A DNA stretch of 64,000 nucleotides from Geomesophilobacter sediminis (lineage in GTDB: Bacteria > Desulfobacterota > Desulfuromonadia > Geobacterales > Geobacteraceae), in NCBI RefSeq assembly GCF_016458275.1, contig NZ_JAEMHM010000019.1, forward strand, positions 1-64,000, in the 5' to 3' direction. Shown piece by piece: positions 18,076-26,239 of the stretch (the stretch's first letter is position 1; each line of letters starts with the position of its first letter). Made by a program: the position numbers and the translations under genes. Under the pieces are notes generated by a model. That model searched no databases. It had not been told where the DNA came from and saw only the letters and a list, made by a program, of their open reading frames with translations.

Positions 18076-18495
18076 TTACCCCCTTTCCAGATGCGAACGA
18101 ATCAGTGCCACCCGCTGGGTCGTCTCCTCCGCGGAGAGGACCAGTTCCTGGTGCGGCTCGCTCCAGTGCGGACGCGGCCAGAGCGGATCGGACGAGTGCC
18201 TCGGCAGCACGTGCCAGTGCATGTGCGGCGCCATGTTCCCCAAAAGCTCGTAGTTGATCTTGTCCGGGTGGAAGGCGCCGTGAAGCGCCTTGGCGACGGC
18301 GTTCACCTCGGCCATGACGGCGTTGCGGGTCGCCTCGTCCAGGTGGAAGAGCTCGGTGACGTGCTCCTTGGTGTAGACGAAGCAGTAGCCGGGGAAGAAC
18401 TGGTCCCGGTTCAGCGAGACGTAGGTCTGCTTGAGCTCCGCGATGCGGTTTTCGGGTTCCGCCTCCCATTTGCTGCAGATGGGGCAGTTGCTCAT
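18076..18495 (-). CDS. HIT family protein
   Basis: A 139-residue histidine-triad nucleotide hydrolase or transferase. The catalytic triad motif is HMHWHVLPR near residue 95. An N-terminal CPIC looks like half of a zinc site seen in some HIT proteins. A GGAG six bases before the ATG at 18495 sets the start; the frame open upstream is spurious. It lies four bases from nfo and downstream of dapF, separated from it by a terminator. Substrate unknown. Confidence 0.88.
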   Translation of the reverse strand: MSNCPICSKWEAEPENRIAELKQTYVSLNRDQFFPGYCFVYTKEHVTELFHLDEATRNAVMAEVNAVAKALHGAFHPDKINYELLGNMAPHMHWHVLPRHSSDPLWPRPHWSEPHQELVLSAEETTQRVALIRSHLERG

Positions 18496-18520
18496 GATGT
18501 CTCCTGCAACATCGGACGAA

Positions 18521-18562
18521 GGGGGACCGGCACCTGGCGGAGCCAGTCCCCCGATCCAACGG
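18521..18562. repeat. Partial interspersed repeat, family E
   Basis: A block of about 36 bases centred on GGCACCTGGCGGAGCCAGTC, with GGGGGAC/GTCCCCC ends, closely resembles the end of the repeat cluster at 52283-52316. It lies between the dapF terminator and the HIT gene. Confidence 0.55.
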
Positions 18563-18579
18563 ATCGGTCCAATAAAAAG

Positions 18580-18611
18580 AAAAAAGGGCCGATGCTGCTG
18601 GCACCGGCCCC
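18580..18611 (-). terminator. Terminator after dapF
   Basis: On the minus strand GGGCCG and CGGCCC close a hairpin followed by TTTTTT, 22 bases after the dapF stop codon. Confidence 0.7.
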
Positions 18612-18632
18612 TCGGGAACTTGCTGCAGTGGT

Positions 18633-19469
18633 TTACAGCGCGATTTCGCCGGAGAAGACCTCGACGGCCGGGCCGGTCATGTAGATGTTGCCGTCCTCGC
18701 TCCACTCCATCTCGAGGTCGCCGCCGGAGAGGTGGTTGAGGATCTTCTTCTCGGTAAGGCCGTTCAGCACGCAGGCGGCGGTCACCGCACTGGAGCCGGT
18801 GCCGCAGGCGAGGGTCTCGCCGGCGCCGCGCTCCCAGGTCCGCTGGCGGACTTCGGTGCGGGAGATCACCTGCACGAACTCCACGTTGGTGCGGCGCGGG
18901 AACATCTCGTGGTTCTCGATGAGCGGGCCGTACTTCTCGACCGCGAACCCCTCGACGTCCTCGACGAAGATCACGCAGTGCGGGTTGCCCATCGAGGCGC
19001 AGGTGATGTTGAAGGTGGTGTGCATGATGTTGAGCGGCTGGTTGATCACCTGGCTTGCCGGCTCGCCCTGCATCGGGATCTCGGCGCGGGTGAGCCGCGG
19101 CGGTCCCATGTTGACCCGGACCTTGTTCACCTTGTTGTCGTCGCCGGTGAAAAGCTGCAGGGTCAGGATCCCCGCGCCGGTTTCGGCGGTGATCTCCTTC
19201 TTGGAGACGATGCCGTGGTCGTAGGCGTATTTCGCCACGCAGCGGATGCCGTTGCCGCACATCTCGGACTCGGAGCCGTCCGAGTTGAACATGCGCATTC
19301 TCACGTCCGCCTTGTCGCTGGGCATGATCAGGATCAGTCCGTCGGAACCGATGCCGAAGTTGCGGTTGGAGACCTTCACCGCTACCGCGGCCGGGTCCTC
19401 GACCTTCTCTTCGAAGCAATTCACGTACACGTAGTCGTTTCCAGCGCCCTGCATCTTGGTGAATCTCAT
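18633..19469 (-). CDS. dapF: Diaminopimelate epimerase
   Basis: DapF converts LL- to meso-diaminopimelate for lysine and peptidoglycan synthesis. The protein has 278 residues. The two catalytic cysteines are visible in SEMCGNGIRC (about residue 74) and LACGTGSSA (about 222), and the N-terminus MQGAGNDYVYVN is typical. The start at 19469 follows CCGGGGGAAC; a long upstream frame in the same phase has no family match. It is read as a single unit ended by the hairpin at 18580-18611. Confidence 0.95.
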   Translation of the reverse strand: MRFTKMQGAGNDYVYVNCFEEKVEDPAAVAVKVSNRNFGIGSDGLILIMPSDKADVRMRMFNSDGSESEMCGNGIRCVAKYAYDHGIVSKKEITAETGAGILTLQLFTGDDNKVNKVRVNMGPPRLTRAEIPMQGEPASQVINQPLNIMHTTFNITCASMGNPHCVIFVEDVEGFAVEKYGPLIENHEMFPRRTNVEFVQVISRTEVRQRTWERGAGETLACGTGSSAVTAACVLNGLTEKKILNHLSGGDLEMEWSEDGNIYMTGPAVEVFSGEIAL

Positions 19470-19603
19470 GAGTTCCCCCGGGAGAAAAAATATATCTCTC
19501 TCTATTAGCAAAAAGACCCCGGTACAACAAGAAAAATCCGGTCTCGCTTGACCGGAGACCGCCCTTTTCAGTAAGATCATGCAAAACAAACCGGGAGGGT
19601 ACC

Positions 19604-19813
19604 ATGGAACTGAAAAACAAGATCTGGATGAACGGAAACCTGCAGTGGTATGCCTTCCTCGGCAACGACGAGGTTTACCTCGGCTCGCGCGAGGTGCCGT
19701 ACCCGCTTTCCGAAGGAGACAAGTGGACCAACGAGTACGGCGACGTCTTCGAGGTCGTCGACAGCGAGATCGTTCGCCGCGAACGGGTGGAGCCGCCACA
19801 GCGTTACTGGTAA
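19604..19813 (+). CDS. Small conserved-type hypothetical protein, 69 residues
   Basis: I do not recognise the family. The protein is acidic, rich in Trp and Tyr, and has no signal peptide or membrane segment; MELKNKIWMNGNLQWYAFL reads like a small beta-rich cytoplasmic protein. A strong GGGAGG lies five bases before the ATG, which with normal codon use argues that it is real. It is divergent from dapF, and the Rrf2 regulator starts about 120 bases downstream behind its own promoter. Confidence 0.7.
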   Translation: MELKNKIWMNGNLQWYAFLGNDEVYLGSREVPYPLSEGDKWTNEYGDVFEVVDSEIVRRERVEPPQRYW

Positions 19814-19876
19814 ACCGCAGTCGGCAAAGCCGTAGCTTGCCGGTTGGCAATTCTCTTTTTGATTGCATCAAAATTC

Positions 19877-19905
19877 TTGACGCTTTAGATGTAGTATTGT
19901 ACCCT
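19877..19905 (+). promoter_or_regulatory. Candidate promoter and operator of the Rrf2-type regulator
   Basis: TTGACG at 19877-19882 and TACCCT at 19900-19905 are 17 bases apart. The -10 region starts an interrupted inverted repeat, GTACCC (19899-19904) with GGGGTAC (19926-19932). Rrf2 proteins often autoregulate, so this may be an operator; that is inference. Confidence 0.4.
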
Positions 19906-19934
19906 CTGCCTACCAATAAAAAGCGGGGTACAGC

Positions 19935-20393
19935 ATGAGACTTTCTACCAAAAGCCGTTACGGCCTGCGCGCCCTTTTCGACATCGCTTACAATGCCGGA
20001 ACCCAGCCGGCGCAGATCCAGGACATCTCCCGTCGGCAGGAGATCTCGCCGCGCTACCTTGAGCAGATCTTCCAGGGGCTGAAGAAGCACGGCATCCTGA
20101 AGAGCAAGCGGGGGCCCCAGGGGGGCTACTGCCTGGCCAAGGAGCCGGGGGAGATCACCGTCCGCGCGGTCATCGAGGCGACCGAGGGGGATACCCTCAT
20201 CGTCGATTGCGCGGGTAAAAAAAATGGCGAGTGCGGTTTCGACGGAAGCTGCGTGACCCAGACCGTGTGGGAGGAGTCGACGGCGAAATTGAACGAGTTT
20301 TTCGACTCGGTCACCCTGAAGACCCTCTGCGAGCGCGGCGAGGCGCTGGGGATCAAGCGCGAGCAGGATCACCGGTTCATGTATTTCATCTAG
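19935..20393 (+). CDS. Rrf2/IscR family transcriptional regulator
   Basis: A 152-residue winged-helix regulator. The N-terminus STKSRYGLRALFDIA and the recognition segment ISPRYLEQIFQGLKK are typical. Three cysteines at positions 92, 100 and 106 resemble the iron-sulfur ligands of IscR (92, 98, 104 in E. coli), so cluster sensing is plausible. No isc or suf genes are in the window. Targets are unknown. larE begins about 130 bases downstream on the same strand. Confidence 0.9.
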   Translation: MRLSTKSRYGLRALFDIAYNAGTQPAQIQDISRRQEISPRYLEQIFQGLKKHGILKSKRGPQGGYCLAKEPGEITVRAVIEATEGDTLIVDCAGKKNGECGFDGSCVTQTVWEESTAKLNEFFDSVTLKTLCERGEALGIKREQDHRFMYFI

Positions 20394-20424
20394 GGCTTTA
20401 CCTGCCGGCTGCCGCCGACCTTAC

Positions 20425-20466
20425 CGGCTGTGACGGATCGCGGCAGCAATGCTGCTCCTACCGGGT
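20425..20466. repeat. Fragment of interspersed repeat family A
   Basis: GATCGCGGCAGCAATGCTGC and TCCTAC match the inner part of the copies at 50515 and 50715. It lies between the Rrf2 gene and larE. Confidence 0.45.
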
Positions 20467-20520
20467 AAGCCCACCTTCCTCATCTTTCGCCCACCGGCGG
20501 ATCTCCTGACAGGTAATTTC

Positions 20521-21354
20521 ATGTCCGAAACAGTTGATGCCAAGTACGCTAATTTGCAGGCGAGCCTGAAGGAGATGGGCTCGCTTTTGGTAGCCTTCTC
20601 CGGCGGGGTCGATTCGACCTTCCTGCTCAAGGTCGCCATCGAAACCCTCGGCAGCGCCGCGGTCTGCGCCGTCACCGCCACCTCCCCCACCTATCCCGAA
20701 TCGGAGCTGGAGGAGGCGATACGCCTGGCCGGCGTGGTCGGGGCGCGCCAGATCCTGGTGGAGTCCAACGAACTGGAGATTCCCGGCTTCAGCGGCAATC
20801 CCCACAACCGCTGCTACCACTGCAAGAGCGAGCTCTTTTCCATCTGCGTCGCCAAGGCGAAAGAGCTGGGGCTCAACTTCGTGGCGGACGGGAGCAACAC
20901 CGACGACCTCGGCGATTACCGCCCCGGGCGCCAGGCGGCCTGCGAGCTGAACGTCCGCTCCCCGCTCCTGGAGGCCGGCCTCTCCAAGGAGGAGATCCGG
21001 GAATTGAGCCGCCGGCTCGGGCTGCCGACCTGGTCGAAACAGCCGTACGCCTGCCTGGCCAGCCGTTTCCCCTACGGTGTCGAGATCACCGAGGGGCGCC
21101 TGAAGCAGGTGGAGCGGTGCGAGGAATTTTTGAAGGGTGAGGGATTCAAGGTCTACCGGGTGCGGTTCCACGGGGAGAATGCCCGTATCGAGCTCGGGGA
21201 GGCCGAGCTGCCGCGCCTTCTGGACCCGCTGCTCAGGAAACGGGTGGTGGAATTTTTCCGCGCTGCGGGATTCACCTACGTCGCCCTGGACCTGCAGGGA
21301 TACCGCAGCGGGAGCATGAACGAAGGTGAGGCGCTGAAGGCTACTTCAGCTTGA
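20521..21354 (+). CDS. larE: ATP-dependent sacrificial sulfur transferase LarE-like
   Basis: LarE belongs to the PP-loop ATP pyrophosphatases and inserts sulfur into the nickel-pincer cofactor precursor of lactate racemase and related enzymes. The protein has about 277 residues. The PP-loop is SGGVDST near residue 27. Cys98 and Cys101 (RCYHCKSEL) and Cys178 (YACLASRFPYG) are present. The last is where sacrificial LarE proteins carry their cysteine; a CxxC plus this cysteine recalls the iron-sulfur-cluster-bearing LarE type. No larB, larC or larA is nearby, so the target is uncertain. The 3' end overlaps the convergent Hsp20 gene by 14 bases. Confidence 0.85.
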   Translation: MSETVDAKYANLQASLKEMGSLLVAFSGGVDSTFLLKVAIETLGSAAVCAVTATSPTYPESELEEAIRLAGVVGARQILVESNELEIPGFSGNPHNRCYHCKSELFSICVAKAKELGLNFVADGSNTDDLGDYRPGRQAACELNVRSPLLEAGLSKEEIRELSRRLGLPTWSKQPYACLASRFPYGVEITEGRLKQVERCEEFLKGEGFKVYRVRFHGENARIELGEAELPRLLDPLLRKRVVEFFRAAGFTYVALDLQGYRSGSMNEGEALKATSA

Positions 21355-21775
21355 GGGTGACCGGCTCCTGCCGGACCTTCGGGATCACGATGGTGAGGAC
21401 GCCGTTGTCGCACGAGATCTTGAGCTTCTCGCTCTCGAGCTCGGGGAGCAGCACGAAGCTTCTCTGGAAGGGGCCGTAGTAGCGCTCGATCCGGTGGAAG
21501 TTCTCCTTCTTGATCTCCTCGCCGTGCTTGCGCTCCCCCTTGATGGTGAGGACCTGTTCCTCGACCCGGATCTCGACGTCTTTCTCTTCCAGGTCGGGGA
21601 GCTCGACCTGGATGGTGACCGCCTCGTCGTCTTCGAAGATATCCGCCGGCGGCTGCCAGACGCCTTCCCTCAGCTCGTCCCCGACCTCCTTGGTCCAGGC
21701 CAGGTCGAGAAGGCGGTTCATCTTCTCCTGCATGCTGCGCAGCTCGCTCAACGGGTTGTACTTGACGATCGCCAT
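21341..21775 (-). CDS. Hsp20/alpha-crystallin small heat shock protein
   Basis: An ATP-independent holdase chaperone of 144 residues. The alpha-crystallin domain (about residues 38-135) runs from PPADIFEDDEAVTIQVELPG-like strands through VLTIKGERK to DNGVLTIVIPKV. The C-terminal VTLKLK gives only a weak version of the IxI tail. GGGGG lies about seven bases before the ATG at 21775, which begins the usual MAIVKYNP N-terminus. Its last 14 bases overlap the convergent larE gene. No CIRCE element was found by eye. Confidence 0.93.
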   Translation of the reverse strand: MAIVKYNPLSELRSMQEKMNRLLDLAWTKEVGDELREGVWQPPADIFEDDEAVTIQVELPDLEEKDVEIRVEEQVLTIKGERKHGEEIKKENFHRIERYYGPFQRSFVLLPELESEKLKISCDNGVLTIVIPKVRQEPVTLKLK

Positions 21776-21836
21776 CTGCTGCCCCCTTATCTTTCCGTCG
21801 GAAAGTCTCAAAGATAGTCACAGCGCCAAAAATGTC

Positions 21837-21876
21837 AAGGGGAAGGAACTCTCAGTCGAGTCCTTCCCCTTTTTAG
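21837..21876. terminator. Hairpin terminator
   Basis: A stem AGGGGAAGGA-CTC with its complement (one bulged base) is followed by TTTTT on the plus strand and by TTGACATTTTT on the minus strand. It lies downstream of the 57-residue small-protein gene on the minus strand. Confidence 0.7.
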
Positions 21877-21901
21877 TGTCGGTTTGAAGGGACCAGCGGT
21901 T

Positions 21902-22075
21902 TTAGATCCGCTTCCCTTTCGGCATGCTGTGTTTTAATTTTTTGGAACCGTCATATAACGTCTGTTTGGTCAGTTCCCGCTGTGCCTTCAGGTCTTTTTT
22001 CTCGTAGTCCACTTCCAGCGATGCTTCGAACCGCTGTGCCAGTTGATCGATCCTGGTCTCTTGATCCTGTGCCAT
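21902..22075 (-). CDS. Small basic hypothetical protein, 57 residues
   Basis: The gene encodes 57 residues, starting MAQDQETRIDQLAQRFEAS and ending MPKGKRI. It is highly charged, probably all helical, with a basic tail (KKLKHSMPKGKRI); no signal peptide or membrane segment. Support comes from a good ribosome site AAGGGAG six bases before the ATG, normal codon use and a hairpin terminator 25 bases after the stop. I do not recognise a family. It could bind nucleic acid through its lysine-rich C-terminus, but this is a guess. Confidence 0.65.
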   Translation of the reverse strand: MAQDQETRIDQLAQRFEASLEVDYEKKDLKAQRELTKQTLYDGSKKLKHSMPKGKRI

Positions 22076-22259
22076 GCTGACTCCCTTTGATACTGGTTAG
22101 TGACCTAAAAAATCCTTCCGATGACCTGTCTGCACCCTCCTTGATTTTTTCCCAAATCATAGCAGTTTCCCGGTTTAAAGCAACAAAACATTTGGGTTGA
22201 TGGCCGCGTCCTAATGGGCTAGTATGTTTGGGCTAATTTGTGTTTCTAAGGATGCTTTC

Positions 22260-22436
22260 ATGCTCAAATATAAAGTGATCGAAATCAACAACGTCAGTGA
22301 GGACACCATCGAGGATGCTCTCAACGAGGGAACCTCGGAAGGGTGGCGCTTTGACGGTCTGCACTTTGCCATGCGGGAGTCCAGCAAGCGCCCCTCGATG
22401 GCCTTTGTCATTTTTACCCGTGAGGAGGCGTCTTGA
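22260..22436 (+). CDS. DUF4177-like small protein
   Basis: A 58-residue protein. The pattern LKYKVIEINN, ALNEGTSEGWRFDGLHFAM and FVIFTRE fits the small DUF4177 family, whose function is unknown. An upstream in-frame ATG at 22224 is less likely because AAGGA sits about eight bases before 22260. Its TGA overlaps the TTG start of polA (TTGA), so the two are probably translated together. Confidence 0.7.
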   Translation: MLKYKVIEINNVSEDTIEDALNEGTSEGWRFDGLHFAMRESSKRPSMAFVIFTREEAS

Positions 22437-25111
22437 ACTTCGACAGTAAGACGGTCTATCTGATCGACGGCTCTTCCTATATCTACCGTGCCTACTTTGC
22501 CATCCCTCACTTAAGCTCACCCACGGGCTTTCCCACCAATGCCATCTACGGATTCACCCAGATGCTGCTCAAGGTGATGAAGGACCGCAAGCCCTCCCAC
22601 GTCGCCGTCGTCTTCGACGCTGCCAAGAAGACCTTCCGGCACGACATCTACCCCAACTACAAGGCCAACCGCAGCGCCATGGCGGACGATCTCGCGCCGC
22701 AGATCGAGCCGATCAAGGAGGTGGTGCGCGCCTTCCACATCCCGGCGTTGGAACTGCCGGGGTACGAGGCGGACGACCTCATCGGCACCATCGCGCGCGA
22801 CTGCGAGAAAAAGGGGATGTCCTGCGTCATCGTCACCGGGGACAAGGACCTGATGCAGATCGTGACCGAAAAGGTGACCCTGCTCGACACCATGAAGGAG
22901 AAGGCCTTCGGCATCGAGGAGGTGAAGGAGCGCTTCGGGGTGTCTCCGGAGCGGGTGGTGGACGTGCTCGGCCTTTCCGGCGACACCTCGGACAACATTC
23001 CCGGCGTCCCCGGGGTGGGCGAGAAGACCGCGATGAAGCTTCTGGACCAGTTCGGGACCATGGACGAGCTTTTGGCCCGGGCCGACGAGGTGAAAGGGAA
23101 AACGGGGGAGCGGCTGCGCGAATTCGCCGACCAGGCGCGGCTTTCCCGGCAGCTGGCCACCATCGACGTCACCGTACCCATCGCCTACGACCTGGACTGT
23201 TTCGCGGTCTCCGCGCCGGACAACAAGCGGCTTGGCGAGCTCTTCAAGGAGTACGGCTTCCACACCCTGGCGAAGGAGCTCACCTCCAGCGCGACGCTGC
23301 CGACCGACCAGTACCGGATGGTCCTCACCCGGGAGGAACTGGAGCAGGTGGTGGCGCGGCTCAAGGATGCCCCCTCCTTCGCCATCGACCTGGAGAGCAC
23401 GAGCCTCAACCCGCGCGAGGCGATCATCGTCGGCTTTTCGGTCTCCTGCTGCCGCCACGAGGCCTGGTACATCCCGGTGGGCCACGATTACCCCGGCACT
23501 CCCGAACAGCTCGACGCCGAACAGGTGATGGAGATTCTGCGCCCGCTTTTGACCGATCCCCGCATCCACAAGATCGGGCAGAACGTGAAGTACGATTACC
23601 AGCTTCTGCGCCTTGCCGGGATCCGGATGGACGGGATCTGGTGCGACACCATGCTCATGGCGTACCTTTTGAACCCGGGGCGCAGCGGGCAGGGGCTCGA
23701 CGCCCTGGCGCTCGAGTACCTCGACCACCGCATGATCTCGTACGAGGAGGTGACCGGCAAGGGGAAGGACCAGCTGAACTTTTCCCAGGTCCCGTTGGAG
23801 CGGGCGATGCCGTATGCCTGCGAGGATGCCGATGCCACCTACCTGTTGCATGAGCTCTTCCTCCCCCAGCTCAAGGAGTCGGGGATGGAGTCCCTTTTCA
23901 ACGAAACCGAGATGCCGCTTCTTGAGGTTTTGGCCGAAATGGAGCTGAACGGGGTCAAGCTCGACCTGCCGCTTTTGCGCGAACTCTCCGACGGCTTCGG
24001 AGCAGAACTTGCCCGGCTCGAAGGGCTGATCCATGAGCACTGCGGCGGCCCCTTCAACATCAACTCCCCGAAACAGCTCGGCGAGATACTCTTCGGGAAG
24101 ATGGGGCTTTCGGTCGGCAAGAAGACCAAGGGGAAGACCGGCTGGTCCACCAACGTCGAGGAGCTGGAGCGCCTGGCCGAGGAGCACGAGGTGGCCAAGC
24201 TCCTTTTGCAATACCGCGCCCTCTCCAAGCTGAAATCGACCTACACCGACGCCCTCCCCAAGATGGTCGACCCGCAGAGCGGCCGGGTGCACACCTCCTA
24301 CAACCAGGCGGTCACCAACACCGGGCGGCTCTCCTCGTCGGACCCGAACCTGCAGAACATCCCGATCCGCACCGAGGAGGGGCGCAACATCCGGCGCGCC
24401 TTCATCGCGGAGCAGGGGTGCCTGCTCCTTTCCGCCGACTACTCCCAGATCGAGCTGCGCGTCTTAGCCCACCTCTCCGGGGACCGCGTCTTCTGCGACG
24501 CCTTCGCCAACGGGGAGGACATCCACCAGCGCACCGCCGCCGAGGTCTTCGGCCTCTTCCCGCAGATGGTGACCCCGGAGCAGCGGCGCCAGGCCAAGAC
24601 GATCAACTTCGGCGTGATCTACGGCCAGAGCGCCTTCGGTCTGGCCAAGGAGCTCGGCATCCCGTCCAAGCAGGCCAAGGCCTTCATCGACCACTACTTC
24701 GAGCGGCACAGCGGCGCGCGCGCCTTTTTGGACAGCTGCATCACCGAGGCGGAGGTGGCCGGCTACGTGACGACGCTTTTGGGGCGCCGGCTCCCGATCC
24801 CGGACATCCACAGCAAGAACCCGAACGTGCGCAACTTCGCGCACCGAAATGCGATCAACTACCCGATCCAGGGCTCCGCCGCCGACATCATCAAGCGGGC
24901 GATGATCGTGGTCACCCGCAGCATGGCCGAGGCGGGGCTGAAGAGCCGCCTGATCATGCAGGTGCACGACGAACTGGTATTCGAGGTGCCGCTCGCCGAG
25001 CGCGCGGCGATGGAGGAGTTGGTCCGGACCGGGATGGAGGGGGCGGTGCCGCTCAAGGTACCGCTGAAGGTCGACCTGAACTTCGGCGCCAACTGGAGCG
25101 AGGCACACTGA
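22433..25111 (+). CDS. polA: DNA polymerase I
   Basis: PolA removes RNA primers and fills gaps in replication and repair. The 892 residues contain a 5'-3' exonuclease (about 1-290, with IDGSSYIYRAYFA and YEADDLIGT), a 3'-5' exonuclease (about 300-490) and the polymerase domain. The proofreading residues look intact: Asp319 and Glu321 in FAIDLEST, then GQNVKYD and YACEDAD. Polymerase motifs A (SADYSQIELR), B (RRQAKTINFGVIYG) and C (VHDELVFE) are present. The start is a TTG behind GAGGAGG, overlapping the upstream stop. Confidence 0.97.
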   Translation: MNFDSKTVYLIDGSSYIYRAYFAIPHLSSPTGFPTNAIYGFTQMLLKVMKDRKPSHVAVVFDAAKKTFRHDIYPNYKANRSAMADDLAPQIEPIKEVVRAFHIPALELPGYEADDLIGTIARDCEKKGMSCVIVTGDKDLMQIVTEKVTLLDTMKEKAFGIEEVKERFGVSPERVVDVLGLSGDTSDNIPGVPGVGEKTAMKLLDQFGTMDELLARADEVKGKTGERLREFADQARLSRQLATIDVTVPIAYDLDCFAVSAPDNKRLGELFKEYGFHTLAKELTSSATLPTDQYRMVLTREELEQVVARLKDAPSFAIDLESTSLNPREAIIVGFSVSCCRHEAWYIPVGHDYPGTPEQLDAEQVMEILRPLLTDPRIHKIGQNVKYDYQLLRLAGIRMDGIWCDTMLMAYLLNPGRSGQGLDALALEYLDHRMISYEEVTGKGKDQLNFSQVPLERAMPYACEDADATYLLHELFLPQLKESGMESLFNETEMPLLEVLAEMELNGVKLDLPLLRELSDGFGAELARLEGLIHEHCGGPFNINSPKQLGEILFGKMGLSVGKKTKGKTGWSTNVEELERLAEEHEVAKLLLQYRALSKLKSTYTDALPKMVDPQSGRVHTSYNQAVTNTGRLSSSDPNLQNIPIRTEEGRNIRRAFIAEQGCLLLSADYSQIELRVLAHLSGDRVFCDAFANGEDIHQRTAAEVFGLFPQMVTPEQRRQAKTINFGVIYGQSAFGLAKELGIPSKQAKAFIDHYFERHSGARAFLDSCITEAEVAGYVTTLLGRRLPIPDIHSKNPNVRNFAHRNAINYPIQGSAADIIKRAMIVVTRSMAEAGLKSRLIMQVHDELVFEVPLAERAAMEELVRTGMEGAVPLKVPLKVDLNFGANWSEAH

Positions 25112-25157
25112 CGTGCAGCATCGGTGGATTTTTATGGCATGGTAGGGCTTCCGCCCC

Positions 25158-25204
25158 GCCCCTCACCCCGACCCTCTCCCGGAGGGCGCGGGAGGAAAAG
25201 GACT
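25158..25204. repeat. Interspersed repeat fragment, family B
   Basis: CCCCTCACCCCGACCCTCTC followed by CGGAGGGCGCGGGAGG matches the family B core seen at 47532 and 32737. It lies between polA and the PilZ gene. Confidence 0.5.
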
Positions 25205-25249
25205 GCGAGCGAGGCACAACGATTTAATTAAACGTGAGGTGGGGTAGGT

Positions 25250-26239
25250 ATGACCCAGGACTTCGAAGAATACGCGCGGTATTTTCCCCCCGGGATCAGG
25301 GTGCGGGTGGGAATTCCCCTTGAGACGGGGAGGATGTTCCAGGAGTGGGGCGTCGTGGCCGCAATGGACGACGATCTCCTGGAGCTGAGGCTCTCCCGGG
25401 ACCTGCTACCCGTGGAGGCCCGGCTGGAGATCGGCCGCGCCGTGGAGCTCCGGGTGGTGCACCGGGAGAAGGTCCGCTTCTGCCGCGGCGTCGTGGTCAC
25501 CGAGGACATCGACAAGAACTGCTCGATCCGGCTCATCGAGGACGTCGTCATCGACGAGCCCCGCGAGTTCTACCGGCACGAGGTTTTCCTCCCGGTCGAG
25601 TACCGGGTCCCGTTCCACCAGGACGTCAACGAGATCAAGAAGGAATGGCAGGAGAAGCACCGGGACCGGGAGTTCGCCTACCAGCAGCCCTCCCCGGACG
25701 AGCCCGACGATGTCGTGGCGCGGCGCGAGGCGCTGCGCCGGGAGCTGGAGGCGGGCCCGCGGGTCCCGCCGCAGGCCGCGAACATGAGCGGCGGCGGGCT
25801 GCGTTTCATCGTTGCCGAGGTGCTGGAGCCGGGCACTCTGGTGGCATTGACCATCTACCTGCCCGGGCGGAAGGTGCTCCACATCGTCGGTGAGGTCGTC
25901 GCCCGCCAGCAGCTGCGCGACGGCACCCACTTCAGCACCGCCCTGCGTTTTCGCTTCATCGACGAGCGGGACCGCGACGCCATCGTCGCCTACATCTCCG
26001 CCGAACAGCTCGCCCACCTCGCGGAAATGCGGGAGAGGATGTCCGCGGAGTACCAGGCCGGCTCCTTTTTCGGCAACCGGCAGTACTGGATCGCCGTCAC
26101 CGTTGGCCTCGCCATCATCGTGGGGGCCGCCTGGTACCTCACCCACGCCATCCTGGAAAGCCAGCGGCGCGGCGAAAAGCACATCATCGAGCAGGTCTTC
26201 GAAGACGGCATCAAGAAATATCTCCGACAGCGGGATTGA
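25250..26239 (+). CDS. PilZ domain protein with a C-terminal membrane segment
   Basis: A 329-residue protein. Residues about 115-255 resemble a PilZ cyclic-di-GMP receptor: an arginine-containing YRHEVFLPVEYRV stretch, then NMSGGGLRF (the D/NxSxxG motif) and strands through GTHFSTALRFRFI. The first 110 residues look like a YcgR-type N-terminal barrel. A hydrophobic helix, about residues 283-303, suggests an inner-membrane anchor with the receptor in the cytoplasm. An insertion of about 50 charged residues (WQEKHRDREF...) separates the arginine segment from the NxSxxG motif, which is unusual. The 3' end overlaps the convergent HDOD gene by 29 bases. Confidence 0.85.
   Translation: MTQDFEEYARYFPPGIRVRVGIPLETGRMFQEWGVVAAMDDDLLELRLSRDLLPVEARLEIGRAVELRVVHREKVRFCRGVVVTEDIDKNCSIRLIEDVVIDEPREFYRHEVFLPVEYRVPFHQDVNEIKKEWQEKHRDREFAYQQPSPDEPDDVVARREALRRELEAGPRVPPQAANMSGGGLRFIVAEVLEPGTLVALTIYLPGRKVLHIVGEVVARQQLRDGTHFSTALRFRFIDERDRDAIVAYISAEQLAHLAEMRERMSAEYQAGSFFGNRQYWIAVTVGLAIIVGAAWYLTHAILESQRRGEKHIIEQVFEDGIKKYLRQRD

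Noticed and set aside
18076-19665. 529-codon minus-strand ORF covering the HIT gene and dapF in another frame
   Set aside because: Only the last 139 codons match HIT; the rest is an out-of-frame reading of dapF and its upstream region.
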